Positions 24,833 through 34,780 of a DNA stretch of 64,000 nt are shown in pieces. A model generated the notes under the pieces. The model was given only the letters and a program-made list of their open reading frames with translations, ran no database searches and was not told the origin of the DNA. The translations under genes and the position numbers were made by a program. Position 1 is the stretch's first letter. The number at the start of each line of letters is the position of its first letter. Source of the stretch: Actinomadura sp. NBRC 104425 (lineage in GTDB: Bacteria > Actinomycetota > Actinomycetes > Streptosporangiales > Streptosporangiaceae); assembly GCF_030269545.1 (NCBI RefSeq), contig NZ_BSTN01000016.1:92061-156060 (forward strand), given 5' to 3'.

Positions 24833-25750
24833 ATGGACGTCGGCTGGATCGGAACGGGCCGCATGGGCACCGCCATGGCCGAACGCCTGGCCGATGCCGG
24901 TGCGACCCTGACCGTCTGGAACCGCACCATCGCCAAGGCCGAGCCGCTGCGCGACCGCGGCGCGGCCCTCGCCGGCTCACCCGCCGAACTGCGCGGCAAA
25001 CGGGTCGTGTTCACCATGCTCAGCGACGACGCGGCCCTCGAAGCCGTGCTGACGGGCGACGACGGGCTCCTCACCGGCATCGGCCCGGTGCCGGACGTCG
25101 TCGTCGACTGCTCGACGGTGTCGCCGGAGACGTCGGCCGCCGCCCGCCGGGCGTGCGCCAACCGGGGAGCGGCGTTCCTCGCCGCGCCGGTCAGCGGCAA
25201 CCCCGGCGCCGTCCGCTCGGGGCGGCTCGCCATCGCCGTGTCGGGGCCCCGGGACGCCTACGACCGCGTGGCGCCCCTGCTCGCCCGCATCGGCGGCTCG
25301 GTGAGCTACATGGGCGACGGCGACTCCGCCCGCCTGGTGAAGATCGCGCACAACCTGCTGCTGGGCGTGCTGACGCAGGGCCTGGCGGAGATCACCGTGC
25401 TGGCGGAGAAGGGCGGCGTCCCCCGCCGGGCCGTCCTGGAATTCCTCAACAACAGCGTGCTGGGCTCGGTGTTCACCCGCTACAAGACCCCCGCGTTCGT
25501 CAACCTCGACTTCACGCCCACCTTCACCCCGCCGCTGCTGAACAAGGATTTCGACCTGGGCCTGTCGGCGGCGCGGACCCTGGACGTCCCCATGCCGGTC
25601 GTCGAACTGACGGCGCGGCTCGTCCGGTCCCTCGTGGACGCCGGCCACGTCGACGAGGACTTCGCCGTTCTGCTCATCCAGCAGGCCGCCGCGGCCGGTG
25701 TGGAACTCACGCCGGAGAACGCCACCGTGGACGACGGCCTCGGGCGCTGA
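24833..25750 (+). CDS. 3-hydroxyisobutyrate dehydrogenase-type NAD(P) oxidoreductase
   Basis: A 305-residue beta-hydroxyacid dehydrogenase. The N-terminal Rossmann motif is WIGTGRMGTAMAERL, the substrate-site segment is FLAAPVSGNPGAVRSG, and the catalytic lysine lies in VKIAHNLLLG. The all-helical C-terminal domain is complete. The exact substrate within the family (3-hydroxyisobutyrate, tartronate semialdehyde, imines) cannot be told. GGAG lies eight bases before ATG 24833. It is cotranscribed with the XRE-cupin regulator. Confidence 0.9.
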   Translation: MDVGWIGTGRMGTAMAERLADAGATLTVWNRTIAKAEPLRDRGAALAGSPAELRGKRVVFTMLSDDAALEAVLTGDDGLLTGIGPVPDVVVDCSTVSPETSAAARRACANRGAAFLAAPVSGNPGAVRSGRLAIAVSGPRDAYDRVAPLLARIGGSVSYMGDGDSARLVKIAHNLLLGVLTQGLAEITVLAEKGGVPRRAVLEFLNNSVLGSVFTRYKTPAFVNLDFTPTFTPPLLNKDFDLGLSAARTLDVPMPVVELTARLVRSLVDAGHVDEDFAVLLIQQAAAAGVELTPENATVDDGLGR

Positions 25751-25756
25751 GCCCGG

Positions 25757-26677
25757 TCAGGCGAGCGCGTCCGCGGTCAGCGGCACGTCCACGGGAAGCC
25801 GGTAGATGAGGTCGTGGACCGCTTCCTCCAACGACCGACCGTCGGCCTGGTCGGTTCGTTCGACGCACCCCTGTATCAGCGCCAGAAGGCCCGTGCCGGC
25901 CAGGGTCCGCTGCCTGGCCCGGTCGATCACACGCGTTTCGGGGTCGACGAGGCAGCGCAGGGCGACGCCCTCCATCACCGCGGTGATGAGATCGACGAAG
26001 TCCTCGATCGTGATCCCGGGACGAAGCCGCAGGCCGCGTGCGGCCAGCAGGTCGGCGCAGATGTCCGTCCAGGGGTCCAGCAGTTCCCGGTAGTTCTCGG
26101 TCAGCGCCTGCTGGATCACCTCGTCGCCGTCGGCCGCGGCCATGGCGAAGAGTTCGAGGCGGAACCTGGGGCGGTCCACCAGGGTCAGCACGTTCCAGAA
26201 GCCCAGCCGGTGGATCGCCTGCACGAAGTCCGGTCCGCCGCAGATGTCGTCGAGGATGTCGGCGGCCTCCGCGGCGTCGCAGTGCGTGGGGTGGTACGCC
26301 CACAGGCCGAACCGCAGCAGGTCGGCGATGTAGTCCGACTGGCACCTCCACGTCGATCGCAGCGTGGAGACGCTGCCGATCTGCGGAAACGGGGCGGGGT
26401 TGTTCCCGACCTCCTTGGCGACGGCGCGCTGGGACAGGAAGCTCAGCAGCGGACGTTCGATGGTCGTCTCGTCCTCGGGGTCCGTGAGGGTGCGCACCGC
26501 GGGCGGCCCCAGATGCCGTTCGATCAGCCGCATGCCGGCCGCCAGGTAGGCGGCGGTCACCGGATCGTTGGCCAGCCTGTGGCGGCTGGCGGGCGTGCGG
26601 CGGTTGAGCCGTCGTAGCACGCCCGACAGGTCCTGGTCATAGGGATACGGAAGGTGCCGCTTCAGGTGACGTTCCAC
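25757..26677 (-). CDS. Divergent TetR-like regulator (putative)
   Basis: A 306-residue protein not assigned to a named family with certainty. The segment at about residues 85-130 (SQRAVAKEVGNNP, then VSTLRSTWRCQSDYIADLL) resembles a TetR helix-turn-helix read as recognition helix plus the following helix, and the C-terminal half (RFRLELFAMAAADGDEVIQQ onward, LITAVMEGVALRCLVDPE) resembles a TetR ligand domain. The N-terminal 80 residues are extra. Two copies of the palindrome GGTGCGCACC lie just upstream at 26713-26740. ATG 26677 is the natural start. It converges on the dehydrogenase gene with 6 bases between stops. Confidence 0.55.
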   Translation of the reverse strand: MERHLKRHLPYPYDQDLSGVLRRLNRRTPASRHRLANDPVTAAYLAAGMRLIERHLGPPAVRTLTDPEDETTIERPLLSFLSQRAVAKEVGNNPAPFPQIGSVSTLRSTWRCQSDYIADLLRFGLWAYHPTHCDAAEAADILDDICGGPDFVQAIHRLGFWNVLTLVDRPRFRLELFAMAAADGDEVIQQALTENYRELLDPWTDICADLLAARGLRLRPGITIEDFVDLITAVMEGVALRCLVDPETRVIDRARQRTLAGTGLLALIQGCVERTDQADGRSLEEAVHDLIYRLPVDVPLTADALA

Positions 26678-27106
26678 ACGGCCATGCTCGACCGGAACGA
26701 TCGGCTTGTACAGGTGCGCACCTGCGCGGTGGTGCGCACCTGCGCACTCGCGGCCGCTTGCGCGCGCTCGCGTACACGACCCGCCACGACGCCCCTGCTA
26801 CAACCGATGCGACACGCCTTTCAGGCATATCTGAAAAGGGTTGTGCGGCGGTGCCCCGCGGAAACATCTTGATGTTCGACGCCGCGGGCGGGTGATCCAG
26901 ATCCCGCGCTCCGGCAAGGCGGCCTCGCCCTCCCGGACAGGAAAGGACATCTGACGCCTCGCAGCCACCAGGAAATCGTCCAACGCCTATCAGTCCGTCA
27001 TTTCGGCCGCGCCACGCCCCTGAAGCGACCACCCAGGAACCAGAAGCCGAGCATTGTGTCGGAAAAGTGAGGCCCAGCGGGCACACCGAACGGAAAGGAG
27101 AACGGC
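26678..27106. other. Intergenic region upstream of a secreted protein gene
   Basis: About 430 bases with the paired palindrome described separately and a run of alternating purine-pyrimidine GC steps around 26750-26775. It is slightly less GC-rich towards 26990-27060. I see no gene in it. Confidence 0.5.
26713..26740. promoter_or_regulatory. Paired palindromic operator GGTGCGCACC
   Basis: GGTGCGCACC occurs at 26713-26722 and again at 26731-26740, 18 bases centre to centre, within a longer direct repeat GTGCGCACCTGCGC. It lies 36 bases before the putative TetR-like gene, which fits an autoregulatory operator. Confidence 0.45.
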
Positions 27107-28003
27107 ATGCGGTTGCGCCGGCGAACCGTCGTCGCGATGCTGGCGGGGGTCGCGCTGGGGCCTGTCCTCTACTACACGGTGTACGACACCGCTCCCGGCC
27201 GGCCCTCCGTCGGCGCCGCACGGCCCCTCACCGAGCAGGAGAAGGACCTGTTGCACGACGCCGAGGAGCTGCTGACACATTCCTGCATGGCGGCCCGCGG
27301 TTTCAAAACGTGGGTGGTGCCCCGGCGACCGCTGCCGGAGGACCGCGACTTCCCCTATGTCGTCGACGACGTGGAGTGGGCCTCCCGGCACGGTTATGGA
27401 AGCGACATCCAGGCCCAACGCGAACGGTTGCGGGCATCCGACCCGAACCGGCGGTACTTCGCCGGGCTGTCTCCGGCACAACGGCAGCGCGCGTTGGATG
27501 CCCTCCACGGCAGGCGATCCGCGCGTCGCCTGGAGGTCAAGACACCGAACGGCATGACCGTCGGCCGCATCGACGACGGCTGCACCGCACAGGCACAGAA
27601 GAAGCTCTACGGGGACCTGAAGGTCTGGTTCCGCGTCTCCACGATCACCGAGGCGCTCACCAGCCTCCAGCAAAGACAGACCACCGCCGATGCCGAATTC
27701 GCCAAGTCGGTCAAGGAGTGGTCCAGATGCATGAAGGAAAGGGGGTTCAACTACAGCGATCCGAATGCGGCACGCGCCTCGTTCATGAAACCGGGCAAGG
27801 CGCGACCGCGGAAGACCGAAGTGCGCACGGCGGTCGCCGAGGCCGGATGCGCGAGGAGCAGCGGGCTGTCCAGCACGGCCCAGCGCCTGGAGCAGCGATA
27901 CGGCGAGCGACTGCGGCGCACGTACGCAGACGACGTGCGCACCAGGATGCGACTTGAAGTCGCCGCACTGGAACGCGCTCGTTCCATCGTCCGAAACAAG
28001 TGA
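27107..28003 (+). CDS. Membrane-anchored or secreted protein of unknown function
   Basis: A 298-residue protein with an N-terminal Arg-rich stretch and a single hydrophobic helix (about residues 8-25), so it is exported or anchored with the rest outside. Four cysteines occur in CMAARGF, DDGCTAQ, CMKERGF and AGCARSS; the two CMxxRGF motifs look like an internal duplication of a disulfide-bearing element seen in actinobacterial exported proteins. Much of the body is charged helix. ATG 27107 follows GAAAGGAG. The first I36-type inhibitor gene starts 40 bases after its stop, so coexpression is likely. The family is not recognised. Confidence 0.7.
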   Translation: MRLRRRTVVAMLAGVALGPVLYYTVYDTAPGRPSVGAARPLTEQEKDLLHDAEELLTHSCMAARGFKTWVVPRRPLPEDRDFPYVVDDVEWASRHGYGSDIQAQRERLRASDPNRRYFAGLSPAQRQRALDALHGRRSARRLEVKTPNGMTVGRIDDGCTAQAQKKLYGDLKVWFRVSTITEALTSLQQRQTTADAEFAKSVKEWSRCMKERGFNYSDPNAARASFMKPGKARPRKTEVRTAVAEAGCARSSGLSSTAQRLEQRYGERLRRTYADDVRTRMRLEVAALERARSIVRNK

Positions 28004-28043
28004 GACCGGCCGAAGCGGCCGACACGAGAAAAGGCAGACGAGA

Positions 28044-28502
28044 ATGAAGAAGATCAACGCGGTCCTGGCAGCCGCGGCATTCACCATCCTGGCCCTGTTC
28101 GCCGCCCCCGGCGCCGCACAGGCGACCGTGCACAGCTCGCCCGGCTCCGCCGCCGCGGCGGCTCCCGACGGCTACCTCTACGCGTGGCAGCACAAGGACC
28201 GCGGCGGCTACTGGTGCCGCTGGTTCGGAAACGACGCGAACTGGTCCACCTGCTCCGGGTCCTCGTCGAGCCTGAACATGCGCAACGTGGCAAGCTCCCT
28301 GGAGAACCGCGGCTACGCCGGCGCGTACGAAGACGTCGACCTCTTCTACCACCCGAACTACACCGGTTCGAACATCTGCCTGTGGAACGGCCGGTACCTC
28401 AACAACCTGACGGGCATCTACTTCCCGTGGGACGGCAAGGACGGCCAGGGCCAGTCCACGAACGACAACATCGCCAGCCACCGCTGGTCGAACAACTGCT
28501 GA
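28044..28502 (+). CDS. Secreted peptidase-inhibitor I36-like protein (first copy)
   Basis: A 152-residue exported protein with a clean signal peptide (MKKINAVLAAAAFTILALF, cleavage near AQA-TV). The mature part has YLYAWQHKDRGGYWCRWFGN, WSTCSGSSSSLNMRNVASSL and EDVDLFYHPNYTGSNICLW and ends in SHRWSNNC. The nYxG and ASS/VDLFY pattern resembles the crystallin-like I36 inhibitor family typified by SMPI of Streptomyces. Four cysteines would form two disulfides. Inhibition of an extracellular metalloprotease is inference. A near-identical paralogue follows at 28754. Confidence 0.75.
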   Translation: MKKINAVLAAAAFTILALFAAPGAAQATVHSSPGSAAAAAPDGYLYAWQHKDRGGYWCRWFGNDANWSTCSGSSSSLNMRNVASSLENRGYAGAYEDVDLFYHPNYTGSNICLWNGRYLNNLTGIYFPWDGKDGQGQSTNDNIASHRWSNNC

Positions 28503-28530
28503 GACCCGCACCAGACAGCGCCGGTGTCCC

Positions 28531-28568
28531 GGGTGCTGGTGATCGCGCCGCCGCGATCACCAGCACCC
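28531..28568 (+). terminator. Perfect 17-base hairpin between the I36-like genes
   Basis: Arms GGGTGCTGGTGATCGCG (28531-28547) and its exact complement (28552-28568) flank a 4-base loop, 28 bases past the stop of the first copy. The second copy therefore probably has its own promoter. Confidence 0.75.
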
Positions 28569-28753
28569 CCGCCGACAGCCAGTCCACAACCACGGTCATC
28601 GTCACTCCACAGACCGGTGTCCTCCATGCACTCCAGCACTCACCGTGCCGACCACCGGCGCCCCACCCCATCCCCACCCGTAAACGGCCACCTCGTCAAA
28701 CGGCAAGTGCACCCGCACAACGTTGAAACCCCCCAGCCGAGAAGGAAGTAGAA

Positions 28754-29215
28754 GTGAACAAGACCACCATTGCAGCGACGGCCCTGGCATTCACGGCCCT
28801 GGCTCTACCCACCACCCCCGGAATCGCACAGGCGACCACCGTAAACTCACCCGGCACCATCTCCACGGCGGCCGTGGACGGCTATTTCTATGCATGGGAG
28901 AACAGGGACCACAGCGGCGACTGGTGCCGCTGGCCTTCCGGCGTGGACGACCCGGACTGGTCGACCTGCTCCGGGTCCAGTCCCAATGTGAACATGAACG
29001 GTAAGGCAAGCGCCCTGGCAAACCTCGGCTATCCCGGCACGTACGACGACGTCGACCTGTACTTCAGCTCTAACTACCTCGGCTCGGGCATGTGTGTGCG
29101 CAACGGCCTCTACATCTCCCTGCTGACCGTCTACTTCCCATGGGACGGTAAGCGGGGTCAGGGGCAGTGGGCGAACGACAACATCACCAGCCATCGCTGG
29201 TCGAACAACTGCTGA
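28754..29215 (+). CDS. Secreted peptidase-inhibitor I36-like protein (second copy)
   Basis: A 153-residue paralogue of the protein at 28044. The signal peptide is MNKTTIAATALAFTALALP with cleavage near AQA-TT. It shares GYFYAWENRDHSGDWCRW, WSTCSGSSPNVNMNGKAS, DDVDLYF, FPWDGKRGQGQ and the ending SHRWSNNC. GTG 28754 has AAGGAAG upstream. The Trp/Cys framework is kept while the exposed loop near residues 60-66 differs (a GVDDPD insertion), which might change specificity. No terminator is evident after it. Confidence 0.75.
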   Translation: MNKTTIAATALAFTALALPTTPGIAQATTVNSPGTISTAAVDGYFYAWENRDHSGDWCRWPSGVDDPDWSTCSGSSPNVNMNGKASALANLGYPGTYDDVDLYFSSNYLGSGMCVRNGLYISLLTVYFPWDGKRGQGQWANDNITSHRWSNNC

Positions 29216-29749
29216 ACGCCTGCGGCAGGACGACGTCGGAAGACTCTTTCCATCGGTCGATGCGTCGAACCAGCCGCTCGGAGTGCCGCCACGTGCTCGA
29301 TAGGACTGTGGCCGCGAGCGGGCAGGCGAAGGAGGTGCTCCAGGATGGGCCGAGTCCCCACGATCACGACGACGCTTCGGCTGCCACCTGGGGGGCGACT
29401 CCGCCTCTACTGGAGACTCCTGGATAGTCGTTTCGCGCTGAACCAGGAAGCCACGCCGACGGCGTCGACTCGCCGCCTTCCGGCGGGCCGTAGGACCGCC
29501 TCTGGAACACAAGATCGCGTTAAGTCCCTTCCCCTGGAAGAAGTCAGGTGACTCGCTCCGCTGACGCGGCGAAGGCGACGCCCAGCGGTTATCAGGCCCT
29601 GGTCGGGCACTACGCGCAAGACACGCCACTCGGGGGCCGATCAGGGCCTACCAGACTTCTCCAGGGCAGCCGCCCACCGGTTCGCCGTGCCGGGGGGCCG
29701 AGAGGACGGCGCACGCCTGCGGGGCACCGGCCGTGTCGCCGTCAGGCCA
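29216..29749. other. Intergenic region without a recognisable gene
   Basis: About 530 bases between the second I36-like gene and the convergent TetR gene. Short open frames occur in several phases, but none has a ribosome site together with a recognisable protein pattern. I see no strong hairpin or repeat. Confidence 0.4.
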
Positions 29750-30370
29750 TCACGGGAGGTGGGGGGCCATCAGCAGGGTGGCGTGGTCGACGACGGCGTC
29801 CAGGTCGTCGCCCAGGCTGCCGGCCAGCCACTGTTGGACGAGTTCCACCATCGCGCCGGTGAACATGGCGGCCCCCACCCGCGCCAGCCGCGGATCGACG
29901 GCGGGGCGCGTCCGGGCCTCCTGGTGCAGGACCTCGTCCATCAGCGCGGTCTGGGCGGCCTGCCTGCGGGCGGCCAGCACCGGGTTGGCGCGGGCCTCGG
30001 TGAACAGCACCCGGCCCCGGCGGGGGTCGGCCGAGCTGAAGTCCAGCACGGTCCGGATGCCAGCCCGGGTGCGTTCCGCCAGGTCGTCGCCGGCCGCCTC
30101 CAGCGCCGCCAGGAGCCGTTCGGACAGCTCCGCGGCGACCCTGTCGTAGACGGCGCCGAGCAGTTCGCCGGTGTCGGAGAAGCTCTCGTAGAAGTAGCGG
30201 GCGTGCAGGTTGCAGGCGCGGCACACCGCGCGCACCGACACCCCCGCCTCGCCCTGGGTGCCGAACAGCTCGAACGCCGCCTCCACCAGCCGGGCGCGGC
30301 GCTCGTCGCGCCGGGCGGCCAGGGGGACTCCCGCCCAGCGGGTCGCCGCGGTCTGCGTCTCGTTCGCCAC
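29750..30370 (-). CDS. TetR family regulator of the MpaB-type oxygenase
   Basis: A 206-residue TetR repressor. The helix-turn-helix lies at about residues 25-70 (LVEAAFELFGTQG, VSVRAVCRACNLHARYFYES), followed by an all-helical ligand domain. It is divergent from the DUF2236 oxygenase gene across 90 bases that contain two near-identical palindromes. It most likely represses both genes until its ligand binds. ATG 30370. Confidence 0.9.
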   Translation of the reverse strand: MANETQTAATRWAGVPLAARRDERRARLVEAAFELFGTQGEAGVSVRAVCRACNLHARYFYESFSDTGELLGAVYDRVAAELSERLLAALEAAGDDLAERTRAGIRTVLDFSSADPRRGRVLFTEARANPVLAARRQAAQTALMDEVLHQEARTRPAVDPRLARVGAAMFTGAMVELVQQWLAGSLGDDLDAVVDHATLLMAPHLP

Positions 30371-30393
30371 CGGCCCAGCCTATCCGCGCAAAT

Positions 30394-30413
30394 CTGGCTA
30401 CACCTGTGGCCAG
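30394..30413. promoter_or_regulatory. TetR operator, site 1
   Basis: CTGGCTACACCTGTGGCCAG is a near-perfect palindrome of two 9-base arms around CC. It is 24 bases from the TetR start and matches site 2 at 17 of 20 positions. Confidence 0.65.
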
Positions 30414-30425
30414 AATTGCCCTATT

Positions 30426-30445
30426 CTGGATACACCTGTAGCCAG
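30426..30445. promoter_or_regulatory. TetR operator, site 2
   Basis: CTGGATACACCTGTAGCCAG is a second copy of the palindrome, 32 bases (about three helical turns) from site 1 and 15 bases before the oxygenase start. It overlaps the likely -10 region (TAGCCA) of the oxygenase promoter. Confidence 0.65.
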
Positions 30446-30460
30446 ACTTGGGAGTCGGCC

Positions 30461-31480
30461 ATGATCACCCTGCCGCGCCACAAGCTCGCCCGGACCCTCG
30501 CCGCACGCCTCGAACGCCACTTCGACACCCAGGTGCGATCCCGCTTCTTCAGGGGACTCGAATTCGCCACCCCCGAAGGCGACCCGGGCTGGTTCGGCCC
30601 CGACAGCGCGGTGTGGTACGTGCACTCCCACACGCCGCTGCTGTCCTTCGGGCTGGCGTGCGCGGCCTTCCTGGAAGCACTCGACCCCAGCATCTACTGG
30701 ATGGGCGTCCAGCACTCCCGGCTCACCGCCAAGGACTCCGACGGCAAGCCGACCGGCGAGATCGACCCCGAAGGGGCCGCCGTGCGGTTCGGCCACTCGC
30801 TGTCGTTCTTCATCGGCACCGCCTACGGCTCCACCGCGACCGCCGAACGCCTCGCCAGGACCGTGCGCGCCATGCACCACACGATCAAGGGCACCCGCCC
30901 CGACGGCCTCCCCTACGACGCCGACGACCCCCAGTGGCTGCGCTGGAACTACGCCACCGTCGTGTGGGGGCTGGCCACCGCCCACGAGCGCTACCACCCC
31001 CGTCCGCTGCGCGGGAAGGAGCTGGACCGCTACTACGGCGAGTTCGTCCGCGTCGGCCACGCGCTCGGCGGCACCGACCTGCCCACCACCAAGGCCGAGA
31101 CCCTCGAATGCCTCAAGGAGGCCCTGCCCCGCCTGGCCGTCACCCCCGGCCATGCCGCCCGCACCGGGCCGAACCTGCGCGACACCTCCACCACGCTGCT
31201 CACCGGCCCGTTCATGGACTGGGCCATCCGCGACACCCTCCCGGACTGGGCCGCCCGCATGGTCATGCACCGGCCGCCCAACCCCGTCGAGCGGGAGGCC
31301 CGCCGCGCCGCCCTGCGGCTGCTGTTCAACGGCACCCAGTCGCTCATCGGCCCGATCAAGGAGTTCCGCCAGGCGCAGGCCAGGGTCGCCGCCGGCACGA
31401 CCAGCGCCCCCACCGTGCCCACCTACAAACCGGGCACCGACCCGGTCCGCACCCGCGAAGAGGCCGAAGCCATGGCCTGA
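30461..31480 (+). CDS. Oxygenase of the MpaB/DUF2236 family
   Basis: A 339-residue protein of the DUF2236 family, related to the fungal MpaB oxygenase and the latex-clearing protein Lcp, which use haem b. The family signatures RFGHSLSFFIGTAYGSTATA, the RTVRAMHHTIKGTRPDG segment and LRWNYATVVWGLATAHERY are present; the histidines in these segments are the expected metal or haem ligands. No signal peptide is seen. Substrate unknown. ATG 30461 has GGGAG nine bases upstream. It is regulated by the adjacent TetR. Confidence 0.88.
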   Translation: MITLPRHKLARTLAARLERHFDTQVRSRFFRGLEFATPEGDPGWFGPDSAVWYVHSHTPLLSFGLACAAFLEALDPSIYWMGVQHSRLTAKDSDGKPTGEIDPEGAAVRFGHSLSFFIGTAYGSTATAERLARTVRAMHHTIKGTRPDGLPYDADDPQWLRWNYATVVWGLATAHERYHPRPLRGKELDRYYGEFVRVGHALGGTDLPTTKAETLECLKEALPRLAVTPGHAARTGPNLRDTSTTLLTGPFMDWAIRDTLPDWAARMVMHRPPNPVEREARRAALRLLFNGTQSLIGPIKEFRQAQARVAAGTTSAPTVPTYKPGTDPVRTREEAEAMA

Positions 31481-31515
31481 TCACCCACCGCGCTCAGGGA
31501 CCGGCGCTCCCGCGG

Positions 31516-31541
31516 CGGGCCGGTTCGGGTGAACCGGCCCG
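31516..31541. terminator. Bidirectional hairpin between the oxygenase and kamA-like genes
   Basis: CGGGCCGGTTC (31516-31526) and its exact complement (31531-31541) flank a 4-base loop between two convergent stops. Confidence 0.65.
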
Positions 31542-31556
31542 TCAGGGGTAGGCGTA

Positions 31557-32873
<1,317 letters not shown>

Positions 32874-32991
32874 GTGTTGGCACTCCTTGACTGTCAGCGG
32901 GGAACGCACCCGTCGGCGCGTCGTCTGATGGGTGATCCCGACGGGGCCCGCCGCCGGTGCCGGTGGTCGAACCCCCGTGGATCCTAAAGAG

Positions 32992-33009
32992 GTACCCCCT
33001 TTACGGTAC
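32992..33009. promoter_or_regulatory. Inverted repeat upstream of the kamA-like gene
   Basis: GTACC and GGTAC flank an 8-base spacer in an AT-richer stretch between two divergent genes. AAAG and CTTT-like ends extend the symmetry weakly. It may be a regulator site. Confidence 0.25.
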
Positions 33010-33170
33010 AAAGATGCTGGTCAACCACAAGCCTGACAAACTATGACATCGCCGGGCAACGCAGCCGACCCGTGCATGATCGATAACGGGTCGTGCCAAA
33101 GCTCGAACCCCCGCGTCCCTATGCTGGGCAACGTCACCGCCGCGGATGCCGTGCCGACACAAGGGGGGAC

Positions 33171-33890
33171 GTGGACGCACCGGAGCGCCACCGCGACCAG
33201 GGCGTACCGGCCCTCGCCGTGCCGCTGGCCGGCCTGGCGGCCGTCGCCTACAACACCTTCCTGCTGGAACACCTGCTCAGCCCCGACATCGACGTGATCA
33301 ACAGCTATGTCAGCGAGCTGTCGGCGGTGGACCAGCCGTACCACTCCGTCTACAGCGGCGGTGACTTCGCCACCGGCGTACTGACGATGATCGTGGCGCT
33401 CCTCGCACTGCGCGCCGCCCGGGGGCTGCGCTGGGCCGTCACCGGCTGGATCCTGCTGGCCCTGTTCGGGCTGTGCGCCATCGGCGACGCGGTGTTCCCG
33501 CTGGACTGCGCGCCCAGCCTGGAGTCGGGGTGCGCGCTGCGCGAACGGTCGGGCAACGTGTCGTTCTCACACGAGTTCCACGCCGTCACCAGCAGCCTGG
33601 TGATCGCCTTCGGGGTGGCGGCGCTGGTGGCACTGGCGATCGCCGCCCGCCGGTACGGGCGCTGGCCCGCGCTGGCCCGCTGGGGGCTGCCGCTGGCGGC
33701 CGTCGAGACGCTGCTCGCGCTGGCCACCATGGCGGCGATGGTGGAGGGCCGGTGGCTCGGGATCATCCAGCGCGGCCAGATCGCCGTGCTGGTGCTGGGG
33801 CTGCTGGCCGTCACGTGGGCGCTGGCCCAGGAACGCCGCGCCGCGCGGCTCCCCGCCGAGGCGCCGGAGCCGACGAAGGCGGCGCGGTGA
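33171..33890 (+). CDS. DUF998 family membrane protein
   Basis: A 239-residue multi-pass membrane protein of the DUF998 family, with six hydrophobic segments. The family motif SxVSELSAVDQPYHSVYSGG follows the first helix (position about 45) and FSHEFHAVTSSLVIAFG lies in the middle. GTG 33171 sits right after AAGGGGGGAC. The stop overlaps the next gene by 4 bases (GTGA), so an operon with the hydrolase is clear. Function unknown. Confidence 0.85.
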   Translation: MDAPERHRDQGVPALAVPLAGLAAVAYNTFLLEHLLSPDIDVINSYVSELSAVDQPYHSVYSGGDFATGVLTMIVALLALRAARGLRWAVTGWILLALFGLCAIGDAVFPLDCAPSLESGCALRERSGNVSFSHEFHAVTSSLVIAFGVAALVALAIAARRYGRWPALARWGLPLAAVETLLALATMAAMVEGRWLGIIQRGQIAVLVLGLLAVTWALAQERRAARLPAEAPEPTKAAR

Positions 33891-34780
33891 GCAGGGTCGA
33901 GTACGCGGGAGGCGAACAGGTCCACGTGGTCGTGCGCGGCCCCGCCGACGGCCCGGTCGCGCTGCTGACGAGCGGGCTCGGCGGGGCCTGGTTCGACTGG
34001 ACGCGGGTGGTCGACCTGCTCGCCGGGCGGCACCGGACGATCGCGTTCGACCGTCCCGGCCTCGGCCTCAGCCCGGCCGGGCACGCCCCGCCCAGCCTGC
34101 GCCGCGACCTGCGGATCCTGGAGGACCTGGCGGAGGCGGCCGGGACGCCGGTCGTGCCGGTGGCGCACTCGATGGCCGCCTTTTCCGCCGAGGCGCTGGC
34201 CCGGCTGCGCCCGGACCTGGTCGCCGGACTGGTGCTGGTCGATCCGAGCGCCGAACGCGACCCGCGCGTGCTGCTCCGCACGGCCGCCGCGCTGACCCCG
34301 CTGACCGTGGTGCTGGCCCGGCTGCTGGACGCCACCGGGCTCGCCGGGATCGTCGGCCCGGCGGGGCGCCGGATCGTGCTGAGCCGCACCGGCCGGCGCG
34401 GCGACGTGGCGTCCCCGGCCCTGATCAGGCGGGTGTACGGGCGCGGCACGGTGGTCGCCACGGTGCTCGCGGAGAACTTCGCCTACCGGGAGATGGCCCT
34501 CGACCTGCACCGGCTGCGCCGCCGCCGTCCCTTCCCGCCCGTCCCGCTGGTGGTGCTGACCGCGCTGGGCGACCTGCGCACCCGCCGCGCCGAACAGTGG
34601 AGGAGAACGCATGAGGAGCTGGCCGCGATGAGCCCGCGCGGACGCCAGGTGCTGCTCCGCGACGCCCGGCACATGGTGATGATCGACGAGCCGACCGCCG
34701 TCGCCGCCGCGGTCGCCGAGGTGACGGGGCCCGGGGGCACCGCCGGAGCCGCTCCGGAAGGCAGCGCGTGCGGCGGGTGA
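33887..34780 (+). CDS. Alpha/beta hydrolase
   Basis: A 297-residue alpha/beta hydrolase-fold protein. The oxyanion loop is TSGLGGAWFDW (from LLTSGLGG), and the nucleophile elbow reads VAHSMAAFS, a slightly altered GxSxG with the serine kept. The acid and the histidine are likely in VLTALGDLR and DARHMVMIDEP. The substrate is unknown. It is translationally coupled to the DUF998 gene upstream and overlaps the lipoprotein gene downstream by 13 bases. Confidence 0.88.
   Translation: MSRVEYAGGEQVHVVVRGPADGPVALLTSGLGGAWFDWTRVVDLLAGRHRTIAFDRPGLGLSPAGHAPPSLRRDLRILEDLAEAAGTPVVPVAHSMAAFSAEALARLRPDLVAGLVLVDPSAERDPRVLLRTAAALTPLTVVLARLLDATGLAGIVGPAGRRIVLSRTGRRGDVASPALIRRVYGRGTVVATVLAENFAYREMALDLHRLRRRRPFPPVPLVVLTALGDLRTRRAEQWRRTHEELAAMSPRGRQVLLRDARHMVMIDEPTAVAAAVAEVTGPGGTAGAAPEGSACGG

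Noticed and set aside
22291..25809. A long plus-strand frame of 1172 residues
   Set aside because: It runs antisense to DinB, tautomerase and SDR, then out of frame through the XRE-cupin and dehydrogenase genes, with no family match.
29216..29749. Small open frames after the second I36-like gene
   Set aside because: No ribosome site, signal peptide or family resemblance in any phase.
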